Program-made: the position numbers and the translations under genes | Notes under the pieces: model-generated | What the model was told of the DNA's origin: nothing | What the model saw: the letters and a program-made list of their open reading frames with translations, nothing else | The model's database searches: none | NCBI GenBank assembly: GCA_947632155.1 | Contig: CANROF010000004.1 | Span: forward strand, 1-64,000 | Reading direction: 5' to 3' | Source: an uncultured Oscillospiraceae bacterium | Lineage (GTDB): Bacteria > Bacillota > Clostridia > Oscillospirales > Oscillospiraceae | Length of the DNA stretch: 64,000 bases | Shown here: one piece after another, positions 34,906 to 44,202 of the stretch | How the letters are laid out: each line of letters starts with the position of its first letter | Position numbering within the stretch: position 1 is the stretch's first letter

Positions 34906-35055
34906 TCAGCAGCGTTTTGATAAGGTGACGCCAATACAGATAAGTACCACGCCCAGCACGAACCACCAAAAGGAGGTGGGCAGTATGAGCGAAAGTATCA
35001 CCATCACCCCGCAGCACGCCACCAACCGCCCGATGGTCCTGGAATGTCTCCTCAC
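34906..35055 (-). CDS. 49-residue membrane protein
   Basis: A short frame starting with GTG 35055 and a GGGGGGTG sequence five bases upstream. The product begins MRRHSRTIGRLVACCG, has two closely spaced hydrophobic segments (about 10-25 and 29-45, with a central SFWWFVLG turn) and ends in SKRC. Basic N-terminus and length suggest a small integral membrane protein. It stands between the SLH/beta-helix gene and the SPOCS gene on the same strand, and its stop lies just upstream of the sigma-E-like promoter. I do not recognise a named family. Confidence 0.6.
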   Translation of the reverse strand: MRRHSRTIGRLVACCGVMVILSLILPTSFWWFVLGVVLICIGVTLSKRC

Positions 35056-35109
35056 GCCGCCACCCCCCGGAAAAATCATCATATCATTATATATGCTCCC
35101 GGCGCTGGA

Positions 35110-35149
35110 AATGACAAATCTCCCGGAAAGGCGAAGCCTTTCCGGGAGA
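35110..35149 (-). terminator. Terminator after the SLH/beta-helix gene
   Basis: TCTCCCGGAAAGGC (35119-35132) and GCCTTTCCGGGAGA (35136-35149) pair perfectly over 14 bases around three bases. On the minus strand it is followed by TTTGTC. It lies 23 bases past the stop. Confidence 0.75.
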
Positions 35150-35172
35150 CTAACTTTATTCGGAGATGAAAT

Positions 35173-38019
35173 TCAGTCCACGATAACGGTCCCGGTAATG
35201 TCGCCCAGGATATCCCGTACCACATCCTCCGCCGTATCGGGCTGGGCGGCGTAGGTCACGGGGTTGCCGTCCTCCACTGCCCAGACGGCCAGGGCGTTCC
35301 CGCGGGTCTGGACGTAAGTGTTGCCGGAGAGTACCGGGTTCCACCGGGCCATGGAGCCCGGCATCAAAAGCGGCCCGGTGCTGAGATAGAAGACGTTGTC
35401 CTCTATCCTGAGGTCCTTGGAGGCGTTGGGCCACCGGTGCCCCATGTACGGCGAGCTGAACCACGGTTTCGCGTCCTGGATGCTCCCCCAGCCGAAGCCC
35501 GTGTAGAGGATGTAATTTTCCGATATCAGCACGTTCTCCATCCGGTGCTCCCCGTAGCCCGCGCCGTCCTCCAGGGTGAAGAATATCTCCACCGGCATGT
35601 CGCACCGCTCGAACACGTTCCCGCTGTAGGTGATGTTCCGCTGGACCGCGTCAAAAATTTCCCAGTCCTCGTCGCCCGTCACATCGGGCAGCTCCGCCGG
35701 GTCCTGGTTGGACACTCCGGCGTCCCAGCACTCATAGATATAGCAGTTTTTCACGGAGAAGTGGTCGTAGCTCCCATCGCACTCGGCGCCGTTTCCGGCC
35801 CTGACGGCCACACCGTCGTCGTAGCGGTAGTACTGTATAGAGCCGCCTATCCAGCCAATCTCGCAGTACGCCACGTCATAGGAAATCCCCCAGCCATAGA
35901 TTCCGGAGTCGCCGGAGTATTTGAGGCAGAGGTTGTGGAACACACAGCCGTCCTCCGGAAGCACGTTGCCCTCCCGGATGAGAAACTCGATGCTGTCGAA
36001 CACCTCTCCGGGGTTGCCCCTGTCGCACCGGAGGTACAGCTTTCCCACCACATCGGGGTAAATGCCCCTGTCGTTGCTGTCCATGACCGTGTAGCGGAAG
36101 GGCGCGCCGTCATAGAGGATGCTGTCCGCCTCGGAGAAGAACATCAGGTCCTCCGTCAGCTCCTCCCGGACATCGAATGGCTGCCCCTCATGTATCGTGG
36201 ACTTATACCCGTCCATATACGCCGGCACGACCTTTATGCCCCAGGCCGCGTCATTGTTGAAGCTCAACCCGCCGCAGTCCTCCATGTCCGCGTAGTAGAC
36301 CCATATGTTGTCCGTCCCCTCCAGGAGGGACCACTTTTCCGCCCCGGCGCCGTTTTCGGGGGACGCGTAGAGCTTCGGCTTTTCGCCCTCACCGTAGGCG
36401 GAGTAAATGACGCCCTTCTGGGCCCAGAGCTGGCCGCGCCAGAGGCCGCCCCGCTCAAAGTACACCCCGTCTCCGGGCTGGAGCTTGGCGGAGTTGACTT
36501 TCTCAAGCGTGGCCCAGGCCGTCTCCGGCGTTCTGCCGTCCGCCCGGTCGTCCCCACCGTTGGAAACATAATAGGCCGTGCCCTCGCAGGTAAGCTCGTC
36601 GGTGTTTGAGAGGATCGCCGCCTTTGCCGCCTCGGCATTTGCCAGTATCTCCCTGTCCCTGCTGTCCGGGACCCGGACGACGGAGAGCGGGTCATAGTCC
36701 TGTACGGCGGAATTATAGAGCCTCACCGCGGCGGACACCGCGTCGGCGCGGGTGAGGGGCCTGTCAAAGTGGAAATCCAGATTTTCGTCGGGACTGAGGA
36801 AGTGGAGGCGGTTATTGAGGTCCATCCGCCTCTGAAGCCAGAACCTGGCGTAGTCATACACCGGGGACGGGTCCCCGTCGGGACCGCCATCCTCAAAATA
36901 CAAGCTGATTCCCCGTTCCATATCCAGGTATGGGTAATCCCAGGAGTACTGGTCGAACATGCGGTCGTAATCCACCAGGTACTCCGTGCAGAAGCCCATA
37001 TCCCTGGCGTTATAGACATTGAGGTCCGCGGCCTCCGCGGCCAGCATCAGCATAAAGAGCCCGTCGTCCCTGTTCATGCCCCTGTCCGGGAAGCTGTCGG
37101 AAAAGACGTTCTCCCTGTACCTCGCTCCGGACCCGGGGTCCACCAGCTCCTGCATCCGGAGGAGTACGCCGTCAAAGCCCGCAAAATCCGCCTGGGCGGA
37201 CATGTCCTCCCGCCAGCCATCGGGGACAAGCCCCAGGGACAGGGCCCGGGCGTACTCGGACACCGGCTTCCCGCCGGTGATGCGCATCAAAAGCGTCGCC
37301 AGGGATGCCCGGTCAATCAGTCCCTCCGGGTCGGTAAAGGGGTCTGTCCCGACCTGGATGTACCCCTCCCCCATGGCCCAGGCCATGGCAGGTCTTGCGT
37401 AGTCCTTAACCTTTTCCCAGTTTGGAAGGTCTGAAAGGTCGCCGGATTCTATTATGTTCCGGCCCTTGTACGCCGCGTAGCGGTAGAGCATGACCGCCAT
37501 GTCCTGCAAGCTGACCGGATTCCCGGGGCCGAAAACACTGTCTGTGGAGCCGTCAATGATTCCGCAGTTGTATCCCCAGCTCACAGCCGGGAGGTCTTGG
37601 TCCTCCACGTCGTCAAAGGGTACCTCAAGACGCACGGAAAGCGAGCCGTCAAGCCTGTAGAGCGCCGTTATAATGGCCGCTCGATCCGCGTTTTCCGTCG
37701 GCCGGAATCTCCCGTCCGCGTCCGTGTCCATGAGGCCGTTTACCAGCACATACTCCACCGCACTGTAAAACCAGTCCCCCGGCGCGAAGTCGGGGGACTC
37801 ATTTGCGCCCGTGTCCCCCGGCGTGGGGGCGGGATCCGCAATTGGCCCCGTGTCCCCCGGCGTGGTGGCGGGATTCTCGTTTGACCCCGTGTCTTCCGGT
37901 GTGACGTTGGGATCCGTTTTTTCCGTCTTGTCCCTGGAGGCGCACGCGGAAAGAGTTCCCGCCAGAACGGCGGCGCAGAGTAGAAGACATAGGATTCTTA
38001 ACGCTTTATTACTTTTCAT
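35173..38019 (-). CDS. Large lipoprotein with SLH domains and a right-handed beta-helix region
   Basis: A 948-residue surface protein. The signal peptide ends in LSAC (Cys26), a lipobox. A Thr/Pro/Gly linker with PGDTG repeats follows (30-75), then SLH modules (about 78-250 with DWFYSAVEYVLVNGL and VSWGYNCGIIDG) and another degenerate SLH-like segment around 380-450. From about 485 (GTAYYVSNGGDDRADGRTPETAW) it reads as a parallel beta-helix of the polysaccharide-lyase/DUF1565 type, with CVFHNLCLKYSGDSGIYGWG and VKNCYIYECWDAGV as rungs. ATG 38019 is chosen since it starts the signal peptide, with AAGGAG upstream. It probably binds or cleaves a carbohydrate. Having both a lipid anchor and SLH domains is unusual. 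It lies 72 bases after rsgA. Confidence 0.8.
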   Translation of the reverse strand: MKSNKALRILCLLLCAAVLAGTLSACASRDKTEKTDPNVTPEDTGSNENPATTPGDTGPIADPAPTPGDTGANESPDFAPGDWFYSAVEYVLVNGLMDTDADGRFRPTENADRAAIITALYRLDGSLSVRLEVPFDDVEDQDLPAVSWGYNCGIIDGSTDSVFGPGNPVSLQDMAVMLYRYAAYKGRNIIESGDLSDLPNWEKVKDYARPAMAWAMGEGYIQVGTDPFTDPEGLIDRASLATLLMRITGGKPVSEYARALSLGLVPDGWREDMSAQADFAGFDGVLLRMQELVDPGSGARYRENVFSDSFPDRGMNRDDGLFMLMLAAEAADLNVYNARDMGFCTEYLVDYDRMFDQYSWDYPYLDMERGISLYFEDGGPDGDPSPVYDYARFWLQRRMDLNNRLHFLSPDENLDFHFDRPLTRADAVSAAVRLYNSAVQDYDPLSVVRVPDSRDREILANAEAAKAAILSNTDELTCEGTAYYVSNGGDDRADGRTPETAWATLEKVNSAKLQPGDGVYFERGGLWRGQLWAQKGVIYSAYGEGEKPKLYASPENGAGAEKWSLLEGTDNIWVYYADMEDCGGLSFNNDAAWGIKVVPAYMDGYKSTIHEGQPFDVREELTEDLMFFSEADSILYDGAPFRYTVMDSNDRGIYPDVVGKLYLRCDRGNPGEVFDSIEFLIREGNVLPEDGCVFHNLCLKYSGDSGIYGWGISYDVAYCEIGWIGGSIQYYRYDDGVAVRAGNGAECDGSYDHFSVKNCYIYECWDAGVSNQDPAELPDVTGDEDWEIFDAVQRNITYSGNVFERCDMPVEIFFTLEDGAGYGEHRMENVLISENYILYTGFGWGSIQDAKPWFSSPYMGHRWPNASKDLRIEDNVFYLSTGPLLMPGSMARWNPVLSGNTYVQTRGNALAVWAVEDGNPVTYAAQPDTAEDVVRDILGDITGTVIVD

Positions 38020-38091
38020 TCTCTCTTCGCTCCTTGCTTTTGTTGTTTTATTCCGCCGGATTTCCATGGAAGCCGCGCCTGCCCGGCCGTC

Positions 38092-38973
38092 TCACGTTTT
38101 TCGCTCCCACTCTTTGACGCTATTTAGCTGCTCATAGAGGCGCGCGTAGCTCTGATGGCGGGAGGGATGTATCTTCCCCTCCCTCACCGCCTCCAGCACC
38201 GCGCAGCCGGACTCCTTGACGTGGGCGCAGCCGGTGAAGCGGCACTGGCCCAGGTAGGGGGCGAACTCGTGAAAGGCGTATTGCAGGTCCTCCGGGTCCG
38301 TCAGCTCCATGCGCTCCAAATCGAAGGAGGAAAAGCCCGGCGTGTCGGCGACCATGGCGTCAAAGGCGGTGCGGTAGATCTCCACGTGCCTCGTGGTGTG
38401 GCGGCCCCGGCCCAGCTTCTGGCTGACCTCCCCCACCGGGATGGCCGCGCGGCTGTCCAGGGCGTTGAGGACGCTGGATTTTCCCACGCCGGAGTTGCCG
38501 GTAAAGACGCTGAGCTTTCCGGAAAGCGCCTCCGCCAGCTCCCCTATCCCCTCGCCCGTCACGGCGCTGACGCGGAAAACGCGAAAGCCGGATGAGGAAT
38601 AAATTTCAAAGAGCCTGTCGGCCCGGTCAAGGTCGCACTTATTGAGGACGATGACAGCCTCCGCCCCGGCGTGCTCCGCGATGGCGGCCATGCGGTCGAT
38701 CAAAAACGGCTCCGTCACCGGTATGACGTTGGCGGCGAGGATCACCATCTGGTCGATGTTGGCCACCGGCGGCCGGGTAAAGGCGTTTTTCCGCTCGAAA
38801 ACGGCGTCCACCACGCCCTCGTCCCCGCTCACGGTGACGGAGACGAGATCCCCCACCAGGGGAGTCAGCTTGTCATAGCGAAAACGGCCCCGCGCCCTGC
38901 ACCGGACCGTTTTATCGCCTAAATCCACGTAGTAAAAGCCGCTGAGGGCCTTGAGAATGCGTCCTTCAGCCAT
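38092..38973 (-). CDS. rsgA: Ribosome small subunit-dependent GTPase A
   Basis: A 293-residue circularly permuted GTPase that helps mature the 30S subunit. It has an OB fold (1-65), then motifs in the permuted order NKCD (G4), GNSGVGKSS (G1), DTPG (G3), and the C-terminal zinc site CRFTGCAHVKESGC. The start ATG 38973 overlaps the end of prkC by eight bases, so translation is coupled; an upstream extension exists in frame but is only the opposite frame of the prkC tail. The stp-prkC-rsgA order is that of B. subtilis. Confidence 0.95.
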   Translation of the reverse strand: MAEGRILKALSGFYYVDLGDKTVRCRARGRFRYDKLTPLVGDLVSVTVSGDEGVVDAVFERKNAFTRPPVANIDQMVILAANVIPVTEPFLIDRMAAIAEHAGAEAVIVLNKCDLDRADRLFEIYSSSGFRVFRVSAVTGEGIGELAEALSGKLSVFTGNSGVGKSSVLNALDSRAAIPVGEVSQKLGRGRHTTRHVEIYRTAFDAMVADTPGFSSFDLERMELTDPEDLQYAFHEFAPYLGQCRFTGCAHVKESGCAVLEAVREGKIHPSRHQSYARLYEQLNSVKEWERKT

Positions 38974-41053
38974 TGGGCTCTTCCCCATTGTCGCCGCCGC
39001 CGAATTCGCCGGTCCCGGCGGGAACATCCTCCCCGCCGCCCTCGGGCGTGTCGGTGCCGGGCTCCGGGGTATCGGCGCCGCCGGGCTCCTGGCCGCCGGG
39101 CTCGGTCTGACCCTCGCCGGGATTTTCGGGGCTCCCGCCGCCGGGCTGTTCCTCGCCGCCCGGCTCGCCGGGCGTGGGCGTATCGCCGCCGGGCTGTGTG
39201 CCGGGGTCCTCCCCGCCGGGCTGTACGTCCCCGCCGGGGTTGTCGCCGCCGGGCTGTACATCGCCGCCGCCGGGGTTATAGGGCGGCGGAGTGGGTTGGG
39301 TGGGCGCCGGCCCCAAGGAAATATAAAACTCCACCACGGTGCCGATGGGCACCTCCGTCTCGGGCTGGTAGTTCTGGAAAGAGACACGGCCCTTTTGGGT
39401 GGTGTCGTCATACTCCTCCACCATCCTGCCCTCCAGCCGCGCGGCCTCCAAGAGGGACTTTGCCCGGCTCTCCGTGGCGTTCAAGAGATTCGGGACCTTC
39501 ACGTAGGTGACGTCCGGGCCGGTGCTGTAGACGATGGTGACGCTCATGCCCGGGGTCAGGACCTCCCCCGCCTTGGGCGACTGGTCGATGACGTAGCCCG
39601 CGGTGACGTCGTCGCTGTGCTGCTCGGCCAGGGTGATATTGAGATTCAGCTCCAGATTGTTCAGCTCATTTTGCGCCAGGCGGTAGTCCTTGTTGATGAT
39701 GTCTGGCATCAGCGTGTCCTCCTGCCCCGCGGAGACGGTAAGGGTCACAAGCACTCCCGTATCCGTAAGCGTAACGGTCCTGCCGGCGGTGGGCTCCTGC
39801 TTCAGGATATACCCCTCGGGCTTGTCCGAGCGGTAGTCGTACTTGACGTCAAATCTGTAATTTATATACGCCTCGTTCTGATCCTCGAGCTGGTCCAGCA
39901 TCTGCCCCACAAAATTCAGCACCTCGATGCGCTGCTCGTTCTCCGGCATCAGCCAGTCCTTGATGGCCACATCCCACATGAAGGCCACCAGCAGCACTAA
40001 GAGTATCGCCACGCAGAAGGTCCCCACCAGCATGGTGGTGCGGCCGGACTTGCTCCTGTTTTTCCTATATTCCTCCGGCGTCACCCGGTTCCTTGTGGCG
40101 CCGTTGCCGCTGACGCGCCGCCTGGCGCGCTCCACCTCATTGACCTTTTTTACCGGGATGATCTGCTTTGTGGAGTCCAGATCGTCGGCCATGGAGGGCA
40201 CGATGGAGTAGTTGAAGCGTATGGAGGGATTCTTGCGGAAATCCTCCAAGTCCTCCAAAAGCTCCGTGGCGGACTGATACCGGGCGGAGAGATTGGGGGA
40301 CATGGCCTTCATGGTGATCTCCTCCAGCCCCACCGGGATGTCGGGATTGATCTCCCGGGGCTGCAGGGGGATGGAGCTTATGTGCTGTACGGCGATGGAG
40401 ACGGCAGATTCGCCCTCGAAGGGCAGGCGGGAGGTCAGCATCTCGTACATCACCACGCCCAGGGAGTAGATGTCCGAGCGGGCGTCCACGGCGCTGCCCT
40501 TGGCCTGCTCCGGGGAGATATAGTGGACAGAGCCCAGGGTCTGCTGGGTCAGGGTGTTCTGAGTGGTGAGGAGCCGGGCGATGCCAAAGTCCGCCACCTT
40601 CACGTTGCCGTCCTTGAGGATCATGATGTTGTGGGGCTTGATGTCCCGGTGGATGATGCCCCTGGAGTGGGCGTGCTCCAGCGCCTTCGCGATCTGGGTC
40701 GTGAAGTGCAGGGCCTCCTTCCAGTTGAGAATCCCCTTGCGGTTTATGTACTGCTTCAGGGTGATTCCCTCAATGAGCTCCATGACGATGTAGTCCACGT
40801 TTTCGGAGTGGTTCACATCGTAGACGGAGACGATATTCGGGTGGGAGAGCATCGCCACGGCCTGGCTCTCGGCGTGGAAGCGGCGGCGGAGCTCCGGGTC
40901 CTGGGCCAGATCCGACTTGAGAATCTTTATGGCCACAAAGCGGTTGAGCCGGTGGTCCAGCGCCTTGTAGACCACGGCCATGCCGCCTGTGCCGATCCTC
41001 TCGCGTATCTCATACCTGTCGTCCAGGAATTTCCCAATATACATATCATCCAT
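38966..41053 (-). CDS. prkC: PASTA-domain Ser/Thr protein kinase
   Basis: A 695-residue membrane kinase. The kinase domain (about 14-275) has GTGGMAVVYK, Lys43, HRDIKPHN with Asp137, and DFG at 155-157. A basic juxtamembrane part and one membrane helix (about 339-360) follow, then three PASTA repeats (about 375-580) that sense muropeptides. Unlike usual PrkC/Stk1 it has a 114-residue C-terminal tail (582-695) made almost wholly of Gly, Pro, Glu, Asp and Thr. The kinase governs spore germination and wall metabolism in relatives. GGGAGG precedes the ATG by eight bases. Its phosphatase gene lies 63 bases upstream. Confidence 0.95.
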   Translation of the reverse strand: MDDMYIGKFLDDRYEIRERIGTGGMAVVYKALDHRLNRFVAIKILKSDLAQDPELRRRFHAESQAVAMLSHPNIVSVYDVNHSENVDYIVMELIEGITLKQYINRKGILNWKEALHFTTQIAKALEHAHSRGIIHRDIKPHNIMILKDGNVKVADFGIARLLTTQNTLTQQTLGSVHYISPEQAKGSAVDARSDIYSLGVVMYEMLTSRLPFEGESAVSIAVQHISSIPLQPREINPDIPVGLEEITMKAMSPNLSARYQSATELLEDLEDFRKNPSIRFNYSIVPSMADDLDSTKQIIPVKKVNEVERARRRVSGNGATRNRVTPEEYRKNRSKSGRTTMLVGTFCVAILLVLLVAFMWDVAIKDWLMPENEQRIEVLNFVGQMLDQLEDQNEAYINYRFDVKYDYRSDKPEGYILKQEPTAGRTVTLTDTGVLVTLTVSAGQEDTLMPDIINKDYRLAQNELNNLELNLNITLAEQHSDDVTAGYVIDQSPKAGEVLTPGMSVTIVYSTGPDVTYVKVPNLLNATESRAKSLLEAARLEGRMVEEYDDTTQKGRVSFQNYQPETEVPIGTVVEFYISLGPAPTQPTPPPYNPGGGDVQPGGDNPGGDVQPGGEDPGTQPGGDTPTPGEPGGEEQPGGGSPENPGEGQTEPGGQEPGGADTPEPGTDTPEGGGEDVPAGTGEFGGGDNGEEPNG

Positions 41054-41116
41054 TGAAATGACCTCCCAAGGTACTCCGGGTCAGAAAGGGTAAAATATTC
41101 GCCTGCGGGCCTGCGC

Positions 41117-41848
41117 TCATTTTATGAACAGCGCCGCCGTCACGTTGTCCGGCGCCCCGCGGCTGACGGTGCGCTCGATGAGCTCCCGGCATATGTTCTC
41201 GGCGCTGTCGTCCCTGCCGGCAACGTCCAGCAGCTCCCTGTCCGTCAGGACGTTGGACAGCCCGTCGGAGCAGAGCAGCAGCCTGTCCCCCTCCCGCAGC
41301 TTCACGGTGAAAAAGTCCGCCTCCACGGCGGGGACCGTCCCCACGGCGCGGGTAATGAGATTCTTGTTGGGGTGCGTGCGGGATTCCTCCCGGGTTATGT
41401 CGCCCCGGGCCACCATGTCCTCCACCACGGAGTGGTCCCGGGTGATCTGGCGGATGGAGCCGCCGGAGACGCGGTAGCACCGGCTGTCGCCCACGTTCAT
41501 CACCGTGGCCTCGTCGCCGGTGACGATGGCGGCCACCACCGTGGTGCCCATGCCGCGGCACTCCGGCCGCGAAAGGCTCAGCTCATAAACGGCCGCGTTG
41601 GCGGTGCGCAGGGCGCTCTTCATAAGACTGCACAGCGCCCCGACAGCCCGGGCTGTGTGGGAACCCTGGGTGAGCTCCCGCGCGAATACCGTGGCGGCCA
41701 GGTCGCTGGCCACGTTCCCGGCCCTGTGGCCGCCCATCCCGTCGCAGACCAGCACGTAGGGCGAGCCGTCCTCCAGCGTCCCCACAAGGCACGCGTCCTG
41801 ATTTTGCTGTCTCACACAGCCCACATCCGTCAAAGCGCAAAGGTCCAT
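41117..41848 (-). CDS. stp: PP2C-type protein phosphatase
   Basis: A 243-residue metal-dependent Ser/Thr phosphatase that reverses PrkC action. It has the N-terminal DVGCVRQQNQDA motif (Asp8, Asp18), VCDGMGGHRAGNVAS, the central MNVGDSRCY, RAVG and LLLCSDGLSN, and the last metal aspartate in APDNVTAAL. No membrane segment. GAGGTG serves the ATG. It lies nine bases downstream of rlmN and upstream of prkC (prpC-prkC pair of B. subtilis). Confidence 0.95.
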   Translation of the reverse strand: MDLCALTDVGCVRQQNQDACLVGTLEDGSPYVLVCDGMGGHRAGNVASDLAATVFARELTQGSHTARAVGALCSLMKSALRTANAAVYELSLSRPECRGMGTTVVAAIVTGDEATVMNVGDSRCYRVSGGSIRQITRDHSVVEDMVARGDITREESRTHPNKNLITRAVGTVPAVEADFFTVKLREGDRLLLCSDGLSNVLTDRELLDVAGRDDSAENICRELIERTVSRGAPDNVTAALFIK

Positions 41849-41857
41849 AGACCCACC

Positions 41858-42913
41858 TCATTTTTCTTTCTTTTCCATGCCGCGGCGAAGCTGACCGCAG
41901 CTTGCCTCTATATCCGGACCCAGCTTGCGCCGGACCGTCACGTTTATCCCACGTTTTTCCAAGGAAGCGATAAAGCGCCGGAGCGTTTCCGGCGTGGAGG
42001 GCTTCAGGGCGCTCTCCGGTACGTCGTTGAGGGGTATGAGGTTGACATGGCAGCCGGTGCCCGCCAGCCGGTCCCCCAGAAGCTTGGCGTGGGCCGGGGT
42101 GTCGTTCACGTCCCGGATCATGGCGTACTCAAAGGAGATCCGCCGGCCGGTCCGCTCAAAGTATCTCCGGCACGCCGCCAGGAGCGTTTCCACATCATAG
42201 GCCCTGTTCACCGGCATGATCTTCGAGCGCGTCTCGTTGTCCGGGGCGTGGAGGGAAACCGATAACGTCAATTGTAAATCAAGCTGTGCCAATTTGTCAA
42301 TCTTTTCTGCGAGGCCGCAGGTGGAAAGGGATATGTGGCGCATACCGATGTTCATCCCGTCCGGGTCGTTGACCAGCCGGAGGAACCGGAGGACGCTGTC
42401 AAAATTGTCCAGCGGCTCCCCTATCCCCATCAGGACTATATTGGATATTTTACACCCGGAGTCAAGCTCCGAAAAGATGACCTGGTCCAGTATCTCCGAG
42501 GCCGCCAGATTTCGCACCTTGCCGCCCAGGGTGGAGGCGCAGAAAGCGCAGCCCATGGCGCAGCCCACCTCCGTGGAGACGCAGACGGTGTTGCCGTGCT
42601 CGTAGCGCATGACGACGCTCTCGACTCTGTTCCCGTCCCCCAGACGCCAGAGGTACTTCACCGTCCCGTCAATGGCGGAAACCTGTTTTCGCTCCACCGT
42701 GGGCGGGGTGAGGAAAAACGCCTCGCCCAGCTTTTCCCGGAGGGACTTTGGCAGGTCCGTCATCTCCTCAAAGCTCCGGACCCCGCGGGCAAGCCACCGA
42801 AAGACCTGCTTTGCGCGGAATTTCGGCTCGCCCATGGCCGTGAGCTCCGCCTGGAGCTCCCCCGGCAGGAGGGATTTTATATCGGACTTTATCTTATCTT
42901 TCTCAGCTTGCAT
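41858..42913 (-). CDS. rlmN: Dual-specificity 23S rRNA/tRNA adenine-C2 methyltransferase
   Basis: A 351-residue radical-SAM enzyme methylating A2503 of 23S rRNA and A37 of tRNAs. The cluster motif is C-x3-C-x2-C (Cys118, 122, 125: CAMGCAFC). MGIGEPLDNFD, the SLHAP motif and a C-terminal PYAMIRDVND-like segment (FEYAMIRDVND) are present, and the catalytic cysteine lies near the C-terminus (EASCGQLR). Its start overlaps the end of rsmB by 25 bases, so no independent leader exists. Confidence 0.95.
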   Translation of the reverse strand: MQAEKDKIKSDIKSLLPGELQAELTAMGEPKFRAKQVFRWLARGVRSFEEMTDLPKSLREKLGEAFFLTPPTVERKQVSAIDGTVKYLWRLGDGNRVESVVMRYEHGNTVCVSTEVGCAMGCAFCASTLGGKVRNLAASEILDQVIFSELDSGCKISNIVLMGIGEPLDNFDSVLRFLRLVNDPDGMNIGMRHISLSTCGLAEKIDKLAQLDLQLTLSVSLHAPDNETRSKIMPVNRAYDVETLLAACRRYFERTGRRISFEYAMIRDVNDTPAHAKLLGDRLAGTGCHVNLIPLNDVPESALKPSTPETLRRFIASLEKRGINVTVRRKLGPDIEASCGQLRRGMEKKEK

Positions 42914-44202
42914 ATGAAAAATCCGTCCGTTCCGGCCTCATCTGGCAAAATGGTCCTCATGCCCCCGCATTGGCCCAGGGGCTCCGGAAGTGTGAAGCTC
43001 TCCGGGGCAAAGCCGTGGTTTTCCCGTAAAAACGCCTCCGCCACGTCCTCGTTTTCGCACTTTCGCACGGTGCAGGTGGAGTAAAGCAGCACCCCGCCGG
43101 GCTTTACGTACCGGGCGGCGTTTTTGAGGATCCTGAGCTGGAGCTCCGGGAGCCTCGAGAGCTCTTCCGACTTTTTGTAGCGGATCTCCGGCTTTTTCCG
43201 GATGACGCCAAGGCCGGAGCAGGGCACGTCGGCGATGACCGCGTCGCCCGCGCCCTCCAGCGCCGGGTCGAATACGCCGGCGTCCCCGGGGGCGGCCTGG
43301 ATGTTGCCTATCCCGAGGCGCGCCGCGCCGCGCCGGATGAGGTCCAGCTTTTTTTCGTGTATGTCAAAGGCGCGTATCGTCCCCTGGCCGCCCATGTCCA
43401 CGGCCGCGGCGAAGGACTTGCCCCCCGGCGCGGCGCACAGGTCCAGCACCGTGTCCCCGGGCCTCACCCCGGCGGCGGAGACGGCCAGGCGCGCCGCGGC
43501 GTCCTGGACGTAGAAAAGCCCCGTTTTGAAGCTTTCAAGCCTCGTCAAGTCCCCGGCGGAGCTGATATAGAGGGCGTTTTCCAAAAGCCCGCAGGGCCGG
43601 ACCTCCGCGCCCTCGGAGCGCATGAGCTCCGCAAGCTCCGCCGTCGAGGTCCGAAGCGTGTTGACCTGGGCGAGGATGGCGGGCTCGGCGTTGTCCGCGG
43701 CCAGGATGGCCTCGCACCGGGCGGCGCCAAACCGGGCCGTCAGCTCCTCCACGAACCACTTGGGGTGGCTGTAGAGGACGGACAGGCGCGTATTCTCATC
43801 CGGAGCGTCAATTTTGATGGGCTTGTCCCGCCCCTCGGCGGCGCGTCTCAGGACGGCGTTCACAAGTCCCGCGGCCCTGGGGGCCCGGCGCTTTGCCAGC
43901 TCCACGCCCTCGGATACCGCCGCGTGGGGCGGCACACGCTCCAGAAACATTAGCTGATAGACGGAAATCCGCAGTATGTCCAGCACCTGGGGCTGGAGGG
44001 CGGAGGCTTTCCTACCTGAGTATACCTCTATCCGGTGGTCTAAAAGGAGCGAATTTTGCAGGACGCCGTTGACAATTTTTTGCGCCAGGGCCATGTCCCG
44101 GGCGTCAAGCCCCTGGGAGGCCAGGATCATATCGGGCCTCGCCCCGCGCCGCCGGTACGCCTCCAGAGCGGCCAGGGCCGCCTCCCGCGCCGTCACGGGC
44201 AT
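42889..44202 (-). CDS. rsmB: 16S rRNA m5C967 methyltransferase
   Basis: A 437-residue enzyme of the Fmu/Sun family. The N-terminal NusB-like domain (1-140) carries AREAALAALEAYRRRG and the HAAVSEGVELAKRRAPRAAG segment. The SAM domain has DLCAAPGGKS and the two cysteines Cys328 (DVPCSGLG) and Cys377 (YSTCTV), the catalytic pair of m5C RNA methyltransferases. It overlaps fmt by 10 bases and rlmN by 25, showing a tightly coupled operon. Confidence 0.95.
   Translation of the reverse strand: MPVTAREAALAALEAYRRRGARPDMILASQGLDARDMALAQKIVNGVLQNSLLLDHRIEVYSGRKASALQPQVLDILRISVYQLMFLERVPPHAAVSEGVELAKRRAPRAAGLVNAVLRRAAEGRDKPIKIDAPDENTRLSVLYSHPKWFVEELTARFGAARCEAILAADNAEPAILAQVNTLRTSTAELAELMRSEGAEVRPCGLLENALYISSAGDLTRLESFKTGLFYVQDAAARLAVSAAGVRPGDTVLDLCAAPGGKSFAAAVDMGGQGTIRAFDIHEKKLDLIRRGAARLGIGNIQAAPGDAGVFDPALEGAGDAVIADVPCSGLGVIRKKPEIRYKKSEELSRLPELQLRILKNAARYVKPGGVLLYSTCTVRKCENEDVAEAFLRENHGFAPESFTLPEPLGQCGGMRTILPDEAGTDGFFICKLRKIR

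Noticed and set aside
38974..39411. N-terminal extension of RsgA reading back into prkC
   Set aside because: RsgA homology begins at the ATG at 38973; the extension is the out-of-frame reading of the Gly/Pro-rich prkC tail.
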